Source: Cinclus cinclus (Eukaryota; Chordata; Aves; Passeriformes; Cinclidae). From it: a stretch of 64,000 bases of DNA. The number at the start of each line of letters is the position of its first letter. The first letter of the stretch is position 1. The notes beneath the pieces were generated by a model, which was not told the origin of the DNA, ran no database searches, and saw nothing but the letters and a program-made list of their open reading frames with translations. Below, piece by piece: positions 47,591 to 62,262 of the stretch. The stretch spans positions 24,460,142 to 24,524,141 of the forward strand of contig NC_085049.1 of the NCBI RefSeq assembly GCF_963662255.1, written 5' to 3'. Position numbers and translations under genes: made by a program.

Positions 47591-50500
47591 AGGAAGGCAT
47601 GTGGGGTCTGCCGGGCACGGCTGGCAGCGGGAGGCGGCAGCGGTCCCCCAGCGCGGGCCGCGGGAGGTGCGGGGTTAGCAATCAGCCCGGTTCTCCACGG
47701 CTCAGAGGAATCCATTGTGCCAGCGTGTGCAAGCATTCGTATTGCATGAACTTCTCTGTTTAATACTCCTGAAACTTAAAGGAAATCATGATGATAATAA
47801 CACTAGGCTTATAAAGGGAAGATGATAGAATAATTCGTTTTCATGTTTTAGTTTCAATCTGTGAACAATTCTGTGTTCGTGTTCTACCAGCACTTTACAG
47901 AAAGAAGTTCAAAGCAAAGCAGCTAAATGCTATCTGAAGTCTGGAACAGCATAATCTGGCAGAGTTTTGGTAGTACCAGCTGACTGATGCATTATCTCTT
48001 AGTGTCAGGTACTGGTGGACTTCTGGAGGACTCATAATCTTTAAGACACTGAAGACTTCATTCTTTCAGATCTGTAGGGTTATTTTCCTAAACAACAGGT
48101 TATATATTTCAGTGTAGTGCTGCATTGCAGGCCAGGGATATGCTCTAAATAATTTTCTGCTCAACTTCTCTTAAATGTATCTGTACACATCCAGGTAGGG
48201 TTAAGCTCCCTGTAAAATGGGCAGGTTTCCTCTAAAATTTGTAACTGGCATTTGTATGTGACTGTCACCACAAATCCCTGAGTTCCCATTAGGCTCACCC
48301 TGTAAACGAGTAGCTCAGAAGGGAATTCACAATTACCTTGCCCAGCAGGGAGCTCCCCAGAGCTCGACTATGAAAATAAAACAGAGAACAGCATGTCTGA
48401 AATCCTCCAGGATTTAATTGCCTCACTCAGGACTGCAGAAATCCTCTTTAGCTACCGACACGCAGCATTGCATCGTAACAATGGGACATTATAACGTCTC
48501 AGAAGAGTCCAAAAGGAGTTCATGCTTTCCAAATACACCTAGTTCAGGTTATGTTGTGAAACCTTTCATTTAGAGAAAGCAGTGCTGTGAAGATAGCAGA
48601 ATTCAAGCTCTTTTTCAATCTGAGTGGACTTGAAGCTGTAATTCTGCCTCTAAGTGACCACCACAAGCACTGGGCCATATTTCCAGTTTTCCCACTTCTC
48701 AGTTAGCTCTCACTTCTGTCTTGTTGGGCCATACAGCTTCATCCATTTACCATTTTAATGAGCAGAACAGGGAGAGTCCTAATCCCAATCCTGCCTGTCT
48801 CTAAGGTGCTTCCCATTATTTAGAGAAAAGGAAGGTGTGAGACTGAACCCCTTTCAGTTCACAGGGAAGGGAGAAGATGAAAAGAGAAATGCAACCACAT
48901 CTCACACTTTCTAGAAGAGTCTTCTTTCATTAAAAATGTGATTGTGACTCCTGTAGCTTTTCCATTCTCTTCTAAAGGAAAGGCCCAGCTGTACTATATT
49001 TTATATTCACTTCATGTGTACTCTCATGCTATTTACTCAGACCTTAAGTGTGGGACAGTACCATTTCTTAACCCATGTTTTGGAAAATGGACGCTGAGGT
49101 GTTCAGAGGGACATTTCTGGACATCTACAGAAATCTGACAGGGCCAATTAAACTGCAGGCAAGTAGGGGATTTTCAGAACATTATCACATCAGTAGGTTT
49201 TCAGGGCTAAACTCAGTTTTGCTGGTAGACATCAATTCTGTTTGAAAATATTTTTTAAAATCCCTAAACTGTCACTAGAAGGCTGTTCCTGAACCACATT
49301 TCCTGAATAGTCAGGAGGAGTCTTATTTCTCCTGTAAAATGGCCAGTTCATAACTATCTGATCCTCTGCTTTTGGTCCTTTGACATTAGTATCTCCTATA
49401 TAACACTGACATTGGCAAGAGTACTGAATTTTATTCCCTTTATCCCCCATTCTGTGACACTCAGGGAGCTGAGCTCCTCTGGCTTCCTGTCATGACACAG
49501 GTGCTACAAATGCTCCCCAACCAGTAAAGCAACTGGTCCTTCAGATGGGGTTTCTCTAGAGCTCTACACAGTCCTTGCTAGGGGAGCTGAATCACAGATT
49601 CTGATTACCTGTACTATGATGAACTGGTAAATCCAGGTCCTTCCCTATCTCAGCTTACATCAATGTTTTTAAGTGTATTGCAATTCACCCAGTGCACAAC
49701 ATCAAATTTGTTCCCAACACTGTTGTTCCACATATGCCCAGCCTTTTTCAGTATCTGTGTCTTCTTGGGCTGCTTCTAATAGATGGTGCAATTTCTCCAC
49801 TACATCATCTCTAGCTTAACAAATAACATCTCTAACAAAAAAAAAAAAAAAAGGCAGCAAACAAAAAACTTTAAGCTGACATGCTTAATGACAGGATGGA
49901 TCTCATCCAAGAAAGGTGATACAACCTTGTCACAAGTATTACCAACCCTGCTGCAATTGTACAAAATGCTGTTTTGAGATTTATATCAAGTTTATAGCAA
50001 GTTTTTGATCAACTTTATAGTTGATATCAAATACTGTTGGCAACTACCATGTCCTGTTTTTATCAAGTATCACTCCACGTACAATATGCTGCAGTCTTTG
50101 TTGCAGACACATCTTAAATCTTTTACTGAATCAAGGCCATAATAATTTTCAAATAATTTCAGGAATATGAAGTAAGGCCTGAAAGGCCTTGTGGGGAAAA
50201 TCAAATATATTTCAGTGGGTTTACAATCTACCAGGAAACTTGTATGCAGCTTGCAAACTTCTGTAAGCAGACATTGACCCAACCCAGTGTCTGGCACATA
50301 AACTCAACAGACACACCTTCTGTTTGTCATTTAACTACCCTTAATCCTTTCCATTTAGCAGCTATGTTAATTATGATACAGGTATGCTGTATACAGGTAT
50401 GCTTAGGTTTCCCTAAGATGTGGACTAAATAAAATATTTCATGCAGAAAGAGAGAAACTGATAGGCCCTTTTCAGATGCCTTTAACTCCTTAGACAAAAA

Positions 50501-50734
50501 GTACTATTTAAGTACCTGCAGGTAGCTGAAGGCACATAATTTACAGGAAAAGGAACCACACAGGATGGAACACCAGCATGAGGTGACAAGCAGTACTGGG
50601 CAGATGACAAATTATCAGCTCTAGGATCTTGGCCAGCTGTGTAAATCTGACAACAATTTCTGTCATTGGAGAGAGAAAGAGGTCCAAGAAGTTACTGCTA
50701 AGCCCTGCTTGGAAACAGCAAATGTTTTCTAGTA

Positions 50735-50937
50735 TTTTTCTTTTCTTTTCTTTTCTTTTCTTTTCTTTTCTTTTCTTTTCTTTTCTTTTCTTTTCTTTTC
50801 TTTTCTTTTCTTTTCTTTTCTTTTCTTTTCTTTTCTTTTCTTTTCTTTTCTTTTCTTTTCTTTTCTTTTCTTTTCTTTTCTTTTCTTTTCTTTTCTTTTC
50901 TTTCCTTTTCTTTTCTTTCCTTTTCTTTTCTTTTCTT
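50735..50937. repeat. (CTTTT)n microsatellite, about 203 bp
   Basis: About 40 pentamer units, nearly pure, with two TTTCC interruptions close to the right end (about 50901-50920). It produces spurious Lys/Arg/Glu or Phe/Leu/Ser repeat reading frames on the two strands. Confidence 0.98.
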
Positions 50938-53900
50938 GCTTTCAGGGATTCATTAGTAAAGCATTTTAAAGGAGATTGGTGTATTGGTGTATCAAAATAG
51001 TCTTTTTTCATAGGAGAGGTGGAAAGGGATGCAGCAATGAAGTTGGCCTAGTATCACTCAGGAAGTCTAGTTTCAAAGTTGGAGTGGAAGTCTGATTTAC
51101 TGAGTGCTAAGACAAACCTACAGCCTAGAACTTCTCCAGAAGGATAGCAAAGTACCTGCTAGAATTTCTAGAGCCCAGGACACCTGTCATATGTGTGTGT
51201 CCTTGTCAAGTGACCTTGTCTAGTGATCATCTACCTAATCTAAAAATATCAAAGCCTCATCTCTGCCTAACACCTTTTTGGGAATGCTGTGCTGTGCAAA
51301 TTTTCTGCAGAAACACAAAGCATTTGTTGGCAAAGTTTTGGTGAGTAACACAGCCTTGGCTCTTGATAGAAATCCTTGCTCTCCTCTGCCTAAAAGAATC
51401 CAAAAAGCAAAACCAAGGGATTGCTTTGCATCCCCTTTAAGATCTCTTATGTGGGATGCTGCAAGTTTACTCCTCTTGTTTCAGTGCATGCAGGGGAGAA
51501 AGAATATGAGCTCTGTTGTCTTTGTTATTCAGGTAATTGCTTCTTATGTTCCTCTGAAGGTGCCAATTTGTCACAGAAATTATAATCAATAACAGATACT
51601 AATTCTACTCTTTTTATGGTATCATCCTACCAGTGCTGAATAAAATAAGAGAAATTCTACTGGATCGGTGGCCAGGAGACTGTTACACAGCTTTTCCTCT
51701 TTAAAATGCATGAAGAACCACAGGGATGGAGAAGTATTGAATTACAGAGGGAGGCAAGCCGAGGACAAATACAGACCATAACCTGGACAAGGAACTCATT
51801 ACATTCCTGATGCCCAGGCCCCATGTGCACACTCACCCCTGGCAGGGCTCTACAATGGGGAGCAGGGACAAAGAAAGGACATTGAAATCGTCCTGCCAAG
51901 AGAAGTTTCAATAGTTTTTAGTCTGTTTGCAACATCAACCGAAATCCCCTCATTACGCTCCATTGTAAACCTCACAGAGAAACTGCACTTGGCACAAGCA
52001 TCCTTCCTGGTCCATTATTGGCTTCCAGCTCTTCAAACCATATGGACCAGCAAAGACTCAGGCACTTGGTGGGGATTTTTTTGTCTTTGCATGTCTTATG
52101 GCCCATTAAGCTTGCAAAGGTCTCAGGTTAACTACTCAGGTTACTTTGGCAAGAGGTTATTTTAGTGAAAGCTGGTGACCTGTTTTTCCCTTGGGCCTGA
52201 TTTTATGACTTTTGAGTACAGATTTGGGAGTTCAGGTTAAGGTCCTGGTGACTGTTTCTAAGTAATTATTTTTGTATATAGCAAAGCTGAAGAAACTTGA
52301 GAGTATGAGCTTAAAAATTGTTTTGTACATGTCTAATACCATAGATGATGACAGTTTGAGCAGTTTTAGTGCAGATTCCAAACTTCACGGCACAACCCTT
52401 TGAACTAAGAGGTCTTTTCTCCGACTTGCAGTTGTGACTGTGGACTAAGAGACTCCAGTCAGGGCAAAGTCTGTAGGAAAATGGCAGTGTACAAAACCTA
52501 AAACCAGATAGATAAAGCAACCTCTGGTATTTTCCAGAGGCTTCTGCCATGATCTTTTCCAAAGGAAAAGAAAATCAAAAACCAAGCATCCAGTTCACAT
52601 ACCTTTTGCTAGGATCCAACACCAAGTCATTCTGTACAGACAGAGCCCTGTGCTCTCTGTGGCTGAAGCATGGGGGTTATAGGCCTAGCTTTTGAAAAAA
52701 ATCTCTTTACACATCCTGCTCTTACAAAACAGGGATCTTCATTTTGGAAGCTGTGTTGGAAGTACTTTCTCTGGTGGCTTTGTCCTCAGTAGTTAGTGTG
52801 CTACTACCTGGCTTGTACTTTTGTGCAAACCATTTTGTGACTGTTGCTGAACCTTAAAATGTAGGGGAGGTTCTCAGATCTAGGTGCATGCATCCTGTGC
52901 CCTAAAAATTCTGGCTGTTTAAATGCAAAGTCCGCTGCCAGTCCTTTCTTCCTCTGGGAGAAATGCAGTAAAGCTAATTTAGAAAAGATAATCCAAAGGA
53001 TGTGTTAACTATAAAAAAAAAGACATACATACAGAGCACATTTTCCTTTGGCCAACTTATTTGCAAGCAGGTCTCTCTCAAGAACATGCTGTGACAGCTG
53101 GCAGAGAAGAGCACCATACAAGGGGCATGTGCTGGGCACCACTGGCCAGGGTCTGCTTAAGCACAGTGGATGTAACACACTCACTGATCATCAGGAGCTT
53201 CCACCTCATGCTAAAGGGCTGACAACAGTCACTGAGTGCTGGCACCAGAGGCTTGCTTTGTCAATTTATTGGAAAAAACCTCCAGCACTTAGCACATTTT
53301 CATATCTGAGGGTGGCTGGAAACCAGTGTAACTGGTTCAGGTAGGAGAAGAAAATAATTTTCATATCTTGAATTCCTTGGTGTGAGCTGTGTTTTTCCTT
53401 CTCAAAGCCAAACAGAAAAATCCTGAGAGTTAAAATTTGCTTCTCAGGTCTGATATCAAAAAACATTGCCTTTACTCTTCATAATTTCAAAATTCTTGCA
53501 TGAAACAAATAGCCTAGAACTATTTCTCATGAATATGGTCCAAATACTGTTTCACAGGAACATGGCCCATTTTTTAAAATAAAAATATTTTCACTTTATT
53601 TTTGTTTCATGACTTTGTGGCCTGGTATGCATGTTGCAACAGTTTCTTGCAAAAGATCCCATGCAGCTTTATACATCTTGCTAATGAGATACAGCAATGA
53701 CCATGCCCAGTGCTGACTTGCAACCTTGTTTTTTTTAATTACTTTTGGCCTTGACCTAAGAAAATACTTCAAACCTGTAATTGCTCTAAAGACTAGGCGT
53801 TTCTCTTCCCAACTCTAAGACCAGTAATATTTAGGGAATTAATCTGGATATAGATATGTACATAAGGAACACTTTCTCTGGCAGAATGTTTCCCAAGAGT

Positions 53901-55696
53901 TGTGATGCATTTGAATCTTGTTTTGCACACAGCGATCCATTAGCCAGGGAATGTACATGACAATTTTATATTCACCTCTTTACAGAGGTTCTCATTCTGC
54001 AGAGAAACAGCTGGTCCTTCATTCAGCACCCCCAAGAGGTAGAAGCTCATGAGAAAAGTATGAAACTAACATTTGTAATAAAAGAAAATGGTAGTTTGTG
54101 TAAACAGAGACCAGTAAGCAGCTTAGCATGCATTAGCACCTTCTTAACATTTGAAAATGCGTTAAGAAATTCTAGAGAGGAGATTATGGAGCTGAACATA
54201 GGTGAAGATGTTGTCAACAGAGTGTGTGGGTGTGATGTAAACATATGGGCTGTGCATAAATATAGGCCTTTGTTGGAGCAGTCCTGGTTCTCCCGATTCT
54301 TTAAATACCAGGGATTTGAAATTCCTGGGGTGTTTTTCCTTCCAGTTGGAGAAGGGAAGGAAGTTGTACAAAGCCCGTTGCACTTTGCAGATGGCTAAAC
54401 CAAACCACAGGCTGGTTGAGAGAACCACACAAGGTCAGCACAAAAGGGACAGCAACTTCACAGGTGCCACAGAAAGTTGCACAAAGGACTTCATGCAGTT
54501 TGCCTTGGAAAGCAAAACATTCTAGTGAACTTTTGGGCAACAGTACCAACCTAGGCAGTCAGTGCCAGCCCTCTGCCACCCCTGGCAATGCTCATATGAG
54601 CATCAGTGCACAGTGGACTGGGTGGAGGAGCTGCAGTGCCAGGTAATAACTTTTTTCCCATCTGTTTCCATCTGTGTTTGTCCACTTAAAGCTTTCTGCT
54701 GCTGAACAGCAAACCACCCGTGGCCTCAGCATCGAAAAGCTTCCTTAGGGCTTATGTAAGCCAGGTGACCTGGGGAAAGTCATTCCCTGGCACGTAGCAG
54801 AGGAGACCTGAGGTAGGAGTGGGGGCAGCCTCAGCAGGGGTGATGTCCCTGTCTGCTGCACAGCATTTAGGGACCTTTCTGCTCACTCAGATGTACTGCA
54901 GGTTTGAGAGACTTAGTGAAAGGTACCCTTGTTCTGTGAAGATGCTGGCCCATCACACTAAATACATTATGTAGCCACCAGGCTTCCAAAAAATTTTGAG
55001 GAAAGAAAGGACAATTTAGGAAGCCTGCCTTTTCCCTAAAAGTCTCCAAAGTTCCTGTTTGTGGAGCTGAAAGTTTGGAGCAGCTGTTCCAGAATACAGC
55101 TTGAGGAGAGTGGCTAGTCATTAGAGCTGGCCACGGTTTCACCACTTTGTTCCAGGAGTTGTCCTAAGTGACCTTTCTCAGCCTGGACCTGTTTTAATCA
55201 TTACATTAGAGAACAAGAAGGAGGATTTGGGGAAGGCTTTTTGTCCTGTAGCTCTTCTCTAAGAGGAATAGAGAGCTTTTTCTCTTTCTTTGTAGAGGAA
55301 GGATGTTATTTAAGGCCAGTGAGGAAGACGTAAGCTGTGCATCTCTCATTGGGTCAAAGTAAACATCTGTTCATCCTCCTGTGAATTATGTTAGGCCACC
55401 TGTGCAAGGCCCTGGCTGCTGTGAATTTTGAAGAATTCACTATTCTTCCCAAACGCTGTGCAAGAAATTTAGACACAGCCTTAACACTAGGTAAACTTTA
55501 TGCCAAGGGACCAAGTGTTTCAAGAGAGCTGATGAAATGGTGAAGGCACCAACACTCAACTCCTTTGGTTGGTCTAATATTCACCTAGGTTGATTGGTTT
55601 CATTTTCATGTAGATATGATCCAGTCTTTTAGTAGGCAAATGATCAGTACAGCAGAAACCAAGAACTTGTTCAACTCCCCACTTGACCAGGAATCC

Positions 55697-56460
55697 TAAC
55701 AAGTTTAAGGAGGATGTGAGGGCTCTGCACAGGGATCTGGACAGGCTGGACCCATGGCCAGCCCAGTGGTCCGAGGGTCAGCAAGGCCAAGGGCCCGGTC
55801 CTGCCTCGGGTCACACCAAGCCCTGCAGCTCCAGGCTGGGGCAGAGGGGCTGGAAAGCTGGGAAAGGCCCTGGGGGCGCTGGGGACAGCGGCTGGACATG
55901 AGCCCAGGTGTGCCCAGGGGGGCGAGAGGCCAATGGCACCTGGGCTGTGCCAGCCATGGTGTGGCAGCAGGGCCAGGGCAGTGACTGTCCCCTGTGCTGG
56001 GCACTGCTGGGGCCACACCTCAGATCCTGGGGCACTTCTGGGAACCTCAGCACACGAGAGACACCGAGGGGCTGGAGCGTGTCCAGGGAAGGGAACGGAG
56101 CTGGGCAAGGGGCTGGAGCACCAGGAGGGGCTGAGGGAGCTGGGAAAGGGGCTCAGCCTGGAGAAAAGGAGGCTCAGGGGGGACCTTGTGGCTCTGCACA
56201 ACTCCCTGACAGGAGGGGACAGCTGGGGGGGGGGGGGGGTCAGGCTCTGCTCCCAGGGAACAGGGACAGGACAGGAGGAAACAGCCTTGAGCTGTGTCCG
56301 GGGACAGACATCAGGAGGAATTTCCTCATGGAGAGGGTGCTCAGGTATTGGAAGGGGCTGCCCAGGGAGGTTGAGGCCCCATCCCCATCCAAGGAAAGAC
56401 TGGACATACCACTCAGTGTTCTGAGCTGTGTGACAAGGTGGGAATTGGTCACAGTCTCTA
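55697..56460 (+). repeat. CR1 LINE fragment, about 760 bp, GC-rich
   Basis: The longest CR1 piece in the window. It carries the end of the reverse-transcriptase frame (degenerate) and the 3' UTR blocks GGCTGCCCAGGGAGGTTGAG and GACAAGGTGGGAATTGGTCA, ending just short of the terminal octamer repeats. A G15 run lies at 56225-56239. It is too degraded to code. Confidence 0.85.
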
Positions 56461-59400
56461 TCTACTGGTATTAGCATTTAAAGTAATTGCCAGGTCCAGT
56501 TCTTCAACTGCTGCAAATCATTGCATTCACTTTTCAAATGTGCTGGTGAATTTGTTTTCAAAACCAGTAAACTGTTCTGCTTGAAAAATACTTTTATTTG
56601 GAGTGGCTCCCTTTTACTTCAGTGATGTTTTCCAGTGAGAAAAACTGTAAAATTTGTACCAGAAATTGTACAGGAGTCCTGACATTTTTCCCAGCTCTGC
56701 TCTGCTGGAAGACCAAGGGTTTTTGGCTTCCTGTTACTTTGTACTTCATCCCTTTAGTCCCCTGTCCTGCTCTTGATTGCTCAGCTCCTTCCTCCTCTGC
56801 TTCCATGTTTGTATGCTCCATGTCTTCCCTTCCTTCTCCTGGCACTTCTCTGATTTTAGGCTTAGCCAACAGTATTGGCTAACTTCAGAACGATGAAGGT
56901 GATCAGTGAGCTGGGTTAGAAAGCTGAACTGGAAAGGGTAAGCAGGTAGCAGAGGGAGGCTCTGCTTCCTTGGCATGAGCCAGCTGGTTCTGTCTGTAGC
57001 CTTACAGCAGGGTCAGGGCAGGCTGCAGGTGCTGAGGCACATTTCCAAACACTTTGTGACTTGTGGGCAGCCCCTGCTTCCCTCTTCTGGGTGTGCAAGG
57101 GAGAGGACACAGCAGCGTGCCAGCTGAAGATGGTTAGTGGGTCAGGGAGCTGGCTCTGGCATGGGGAGGGACTGGCCTTCATTCTTCCCTCTGCCATTCC
57201 CCAAAAAACATGCTGTGGGAACAGGCTGCTGCTGTGCCCGTTCTTTCAGAAGTCCAGAGCCTTTTACAGCTCCTATCTGTGCTGTGACAAGAGTGACCAA
57301 GGGGTGGGGGCTTTTTGGCCTGCCCATTCTCATCCACCCAGTCTGCTCTCTGTATATCCCAGGCAGATGTCCCTGATGTGCTCCTGATGTCTGTACATGT
57401 ACCTTCTGAGAAATGCTGCTGAGGACCAGGCTGGTTACACTTTTAACCATCTTAAATTGTGTACAAAACAGTAATTGTCATCTTCTCAGGCCTTAAGTTC
57501 CTGTCCACGCACTGGAAAGGCACAAAATAATTTTCTCTTCCTCCCTAGCCCATTCTAATTTAGGAATCTAAGCCTCAATGTCACACCACTTCCCTTTACT
57601 CCCCATTCCCCCCACTTCTTTCCCAGCTGCTGAATGTTGGCTTGCTGTAGGTCTTTGGCTGTGGCATGATGTCAGTTATGTTATGAAACAAGACAGACTC
57701 TGATCTTATTTCCTAGCTGGTGAAGACACAGAAACCCTTAACTTCAACTTTACCCACAGTGATAAATCTGTCCTGACTTGTCCTGTGGAATGAATAATAC
57801 TCAAAAAAATAGGAGTAACTACTATGTCCTTTCTCTGAATAAATACTGACTTTGGTCAACTGAGGAAACAAGCTTTATTTGCTTCAGTCCATTTCAAAAG
57901 CAAAGCATGAAGTTTGATCTCACCAAACAAGTTCTGAAAAAGGAAACTCCCTAACTGGTTTCACCCCTTTTCCAGAGAAACTGTCACAGCCTGCCTGCTG
58001 CCCACTGATTTCCACTGAGCCCTTCTAGATGTGCACACACCCAGACAAAGAGCAGTCCCTGTTGATTTAACTGCTCCTTCTCTCAGCAGAAGATGATGTT
58101 CTGACTGCAAGCAGATCAACCCCTTCTTTGCCACCTCGGACAGGGGGTTATATGGATCCTGCTGCACAAGAGACCAGGCTAATACTGATTATTCCCAGGA
58201 TTCACAGCAACATCACAGGAAGCTCATGAAGACTGCAGTACACGCAGGCAGAGGATTCACTCTCTTGTAGCAAGTTCTGAGCTTTTATTCTCCAAAATCA
58301 ATAAATAGGCATTTTCCTAGCATAGCTGAAGTGTTCCATCATTACTGGATGCTCTGTGGAAGGAAGGAGATTATTTACACTAATTCAGAAGAAACACAAC
58401 TGCTTTACTGCCCTCCCCCCTCAGTGCTAGGTATGCACAGCATGAGTGAAGATTAACTGGGACACTAGGAGAAAGAAAGAATACAGGTAGTTGAGATAAG
58501 CAATCTTGTCTTCAGATGACCTCTTTTAATCTTATTTGTTGCCAAGATCAGCATAAGCCCAAGTTCTGCATATTCAGAAAACAAAAAAGCAACACACTTA
58601 GTAGTGTTAATCTTTATTTTGCATCAAATTTGCCAAGCAGAACTAGACAGTTGCCATGATTTCCTCAGGGCATTTCAAAGTTCAGCTAAATAATCATGCC
58701 TTATAGACAGGAACTTTCATTGTATCTTCAGGATAAACTGTTTCTGTAGTATAATTAAAGGCACATATTTTGATATTTCTCTACTCACAGATGGCCATGT
58801 GGCTTTGCCTACCTCCATTATACCACAAAAAATAATACATAGATATCTACATATACATATACATCAGTACTCAGAAAAGGGCTGAAAAATATAAGCAGAC
58901 ACCAAGGTTAGAAAAGTGTAATGCATAATGTAAATGTGTCTATGCAGTTAAACTATTGCTGCTAAGTTTGTGATAAAATAAAACCTCAGTCTATAAACAC
59001 CTATGATGCAGTGACAGACCTAAAACTGTACTTCAGTGCTTATATTGTTAGTTTTTCTGTATGCTCATGGTTGTATTTCACATCTCATGGTTACAGAACC
59101 TGAGGTATGTTTAGTAACATAATTGAGAACACAATAAAGAACAAATGAACCAAAGCTTCCCCTTTCTGTTTGCTAACCAGACATGAGGAGAGGTTATTTC
59201 TAGAGGAGGTCCTTGACAGCTGTGTGCTGTGAAGTCCTTGAATGCCCCCCTTTTTCTTGCCTTTCTTTGAAACCCTTTCCCTTTGCTCCCAGCCTTTGTA
59301 GGCAGCAGACTCTTTGCCCTGTTGCTTCAATACCAGGCAGCTCTCCAGCCTTCCTCCAGCACATGTGGCAGCCCTAACCCCATTAATCTGGGCAAAGCGC

Positions 59401-62112
59401 TTTCAAAGTGGAAATACTGAGAATCACAGGACTTTCTCCTGTTGTCAGGAGCAATCTATTATCTTCACAGAAAATATCTATTAGCAATGGGTAAGTTGTG
59501 AAAGCAACAATGCCCCAAGGGCTGTCTGACCCATGGAAGGTTAAAAATCTAGAAAAATACTTTGCATAGATGACTTCTTAAAGGGGCAGTAAGAGGTTTA
59601 TTGAGTTTACAGCTATAAGTATTTTCATGTAGGTAACCACTGATGGGTCAAAAAGATTTGTTCTTATTCTATAATTCTTTTAAGGAGTACCAAAAGGCAA
59701 ATCACTCCTCCTGATCAGTTTCTAATTTGGTAGGCTAGTGGTGCAATTCGTTTGAAAGAGTATTTAGACAAGTCTGAAGTTACCAGTCACTTTATAAAAC
59801 ACGATTTCATATAATCTACATTAATCCAATGTCCCACAAAAAGAGCATGTGGGAATTTTTCCGCATAGTTTTATGGAAAGGTCCAACTGTTAATCACTCA
59901 CTGATGAATCCTAGAAGTATAAGAGGTCTAATATCTAATGATGGTGGCCTATTGTACAAACCCTTCCCACCACACATCCCACACAGCTCACAAACACTTC
60001 ATTCATCCTGAGTTTTAGAGACCTCAATTTCCTCTCACAGCCCAAGACCTCAAAAAGCCTTTTGAAATGCAGCTAAAACTGATAAAACCTTCCTTCAACT
60101 CCCAGTCCTATGAACTGGCCATGATGTCCCCTACTGAGGGGATGAATCCATTTCCTTCCATGCTATCTATGGTAGTGACAGCTTTAGTGAATCCAGAGCT
60201 TCAGTCTCAGTGCTCAAATCTACAACATAATTAATTCCTTTTCCCTTCCTGAGAAAGCAAACCAGACCAAAGCTGTCCTTAAAATTTACCAGATCTCTTG
60301 GCTGAATCCACAACATGCTGCTCTCTAATGGACCTAGGGAATTTGTTCAGTATTCTCATCCTGGTCACCATGTACTACTAATTGAGTATTAGGTTATAAA
60401 ATTCTTTAACTTTCCCAGAATAGAATGGACATGAAATTGTCTCCAAGATAACCAGATTTCTATGTGTTTTCCTGTGCTGTGGCCCATCAGCAGTGCACAG
60501 TCTAGGTCAAAGAAAGAATGCCCTGCAGTTCCAACAGGGACCAGTTCTATGAGAGAATGATCCTAATATAGATATTTTTCTGTTTTTCTTAAACATTGGT
60601 CTGTATAAATTCAGTATGTCATCCACTACATAAACAGATCTTTTTTGCTCGAGGCTTTGCACTTAAAACTAAGTTTTGTCATGATCTAATGGGCAATATC
60701 TCACTAGACATTTGCAGGAGGAAAAACATACTGCTCAAGTATTTAACTGACATAAATTGACACAGAGCAAAAAGTGGTGTTATAGTATTTACAGTTAAAA
60801 TGTGACAAGTAGTCTAGTAAATATTGTTTTGCTTTACCCTAAAGTTTTTTCCTTTGTGATGCCAACAGCAGCAGCAATCTGGAGAGCAGGTTTAGCACAG
60901 ATTAGTGCAGACCTATTCCCAACAGAGAATTTACATTCTCAGTAGCTGGAAGGCACAGGCAATGTGGGTGCTGGTTTCTCAATTCCAAAGCCAGACCTAT
61001 TAAACCAAATTGTTAACTAGCTTATTAATCTTTTCCCAGCTTCATTTACATGTAACAGCATGGAATGTAATGCTGGTATAAATCACGAGAAATCAACACC
61101 AGGTGTATGAGAACTTGGAATGGAATTAATTTGTTGGGCAAGAAGGAACACTCCCTTTCAGGTCAAGTTTTCAAAATCTGGCAGGCTGAATTTCTTGCTA
61201 AATTTCCCTAACCCCATTTGACATATGTCTGGCTTTTGTAAACGCAACAGTCTAGCTAAAGGATAGCTTAAGCAAGAGTTACAGAAGTTGGATCATGCAT
61301 CACCTAGAACTGGGGAGGAAAATAGACTCCCTTTTATAGCCAAAGTGCCACTCTTTCTTCTGTTTATTGGTTTTCTCCTTGCATATATAATTTATTCAGG
61401 CTAAAAGGCCTCCTTTTTAATCAAATCCATATTTAAAACCAAGCCTACTTCATCCCTGTGACAGATAGGTGGAAAACAATGCAGTTTGTGTTCAATGTGT
61501 CCCTAGTATTGAGGGGTGGCCTCTGGTAGTCACAGCTGTAGCTCTCAATTGGAAACCACCCTCTTGACAGAGAGAGAAGCATCTCAAGTTGCATCAGTTG
61601 CTGTGGTTTCAGTGTGTGGATGCAAATTGCACCGTGTAAAATTGCAGTGTAAGAAATTGTACACTTCTTTGTAATTGCCAGGAGCCATTTACTGCTCCTT
61701 CCCTGTCCCTTGGAGACAATAGTTCATTCTTCAGGTAAAGGTCACATCAGTAAGGAGTAAACAGCGACTCCAGTCAAAGATAGTGCTCCATCTGAAAACT
61801 AAATTAGACAAGAATAAGGCAGGCCACTTGCTCAGCACAGCCTGGAGTGAACACACTGTGGTGCTTTGGAGAACCTCACAGTCTCAGCGCCTGTAAATAC
61901 CTAAGCAGCTTAGTAAACATTCTTGTTTTTAGAGCATAAGGCCCTCTGTTATGAATAAGAAGAGAAGCTGGATAATGGATTTGGGAGTACATGTGCAAGG
62001 CAGAGCAGATGTTCCCCAGAGCATGCTTCCTGCCCAAATGTGCCACGGCAGCTGAAGTCTTTAAATCCCTTGTTGCAAAGGAAAGCCTTGCCTTCAGCAG
62101 CAATCCAGAACA

Positions 62113-62262
62113 CCACAGAATCATAGAACCACTTGGATTGGAAGGGATCTTTTAAAGGCCATCTACAAATGACCCTGCAATGAGCAGGAACATCTTCAAC
62201 ATCAAGCTGCTCAGAGTCCCATGTTTCCAGGGATGATGCATCCACCACCTTTCTGGGAACAC
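62113..62262 (-). repeat. CR1 LINE 3' tail fragment
   Basis: Inverted CR1 terminus: CACAGAATCATAGAACCACT, then TGGAAGGGATCTTT and a TCCACCACCTTTCTGGG-like block. Confidence 0.85.

Noticed and set aside
50541..51011. Minus-strand frame with a long Lys/Arg/Glu repeat, and its plus-strand Phe/Leu/Ser counterpart
   Set aside because: Both are translations of the CTTTT microsatellite, with no flanking coding signal.
55671..56477. 268-codon minus-strand open frame, Pro/Ser/Leu-rich
   Set aside because: It lies antisense within a GC-rich CR1 fragment. No recognisable domain.
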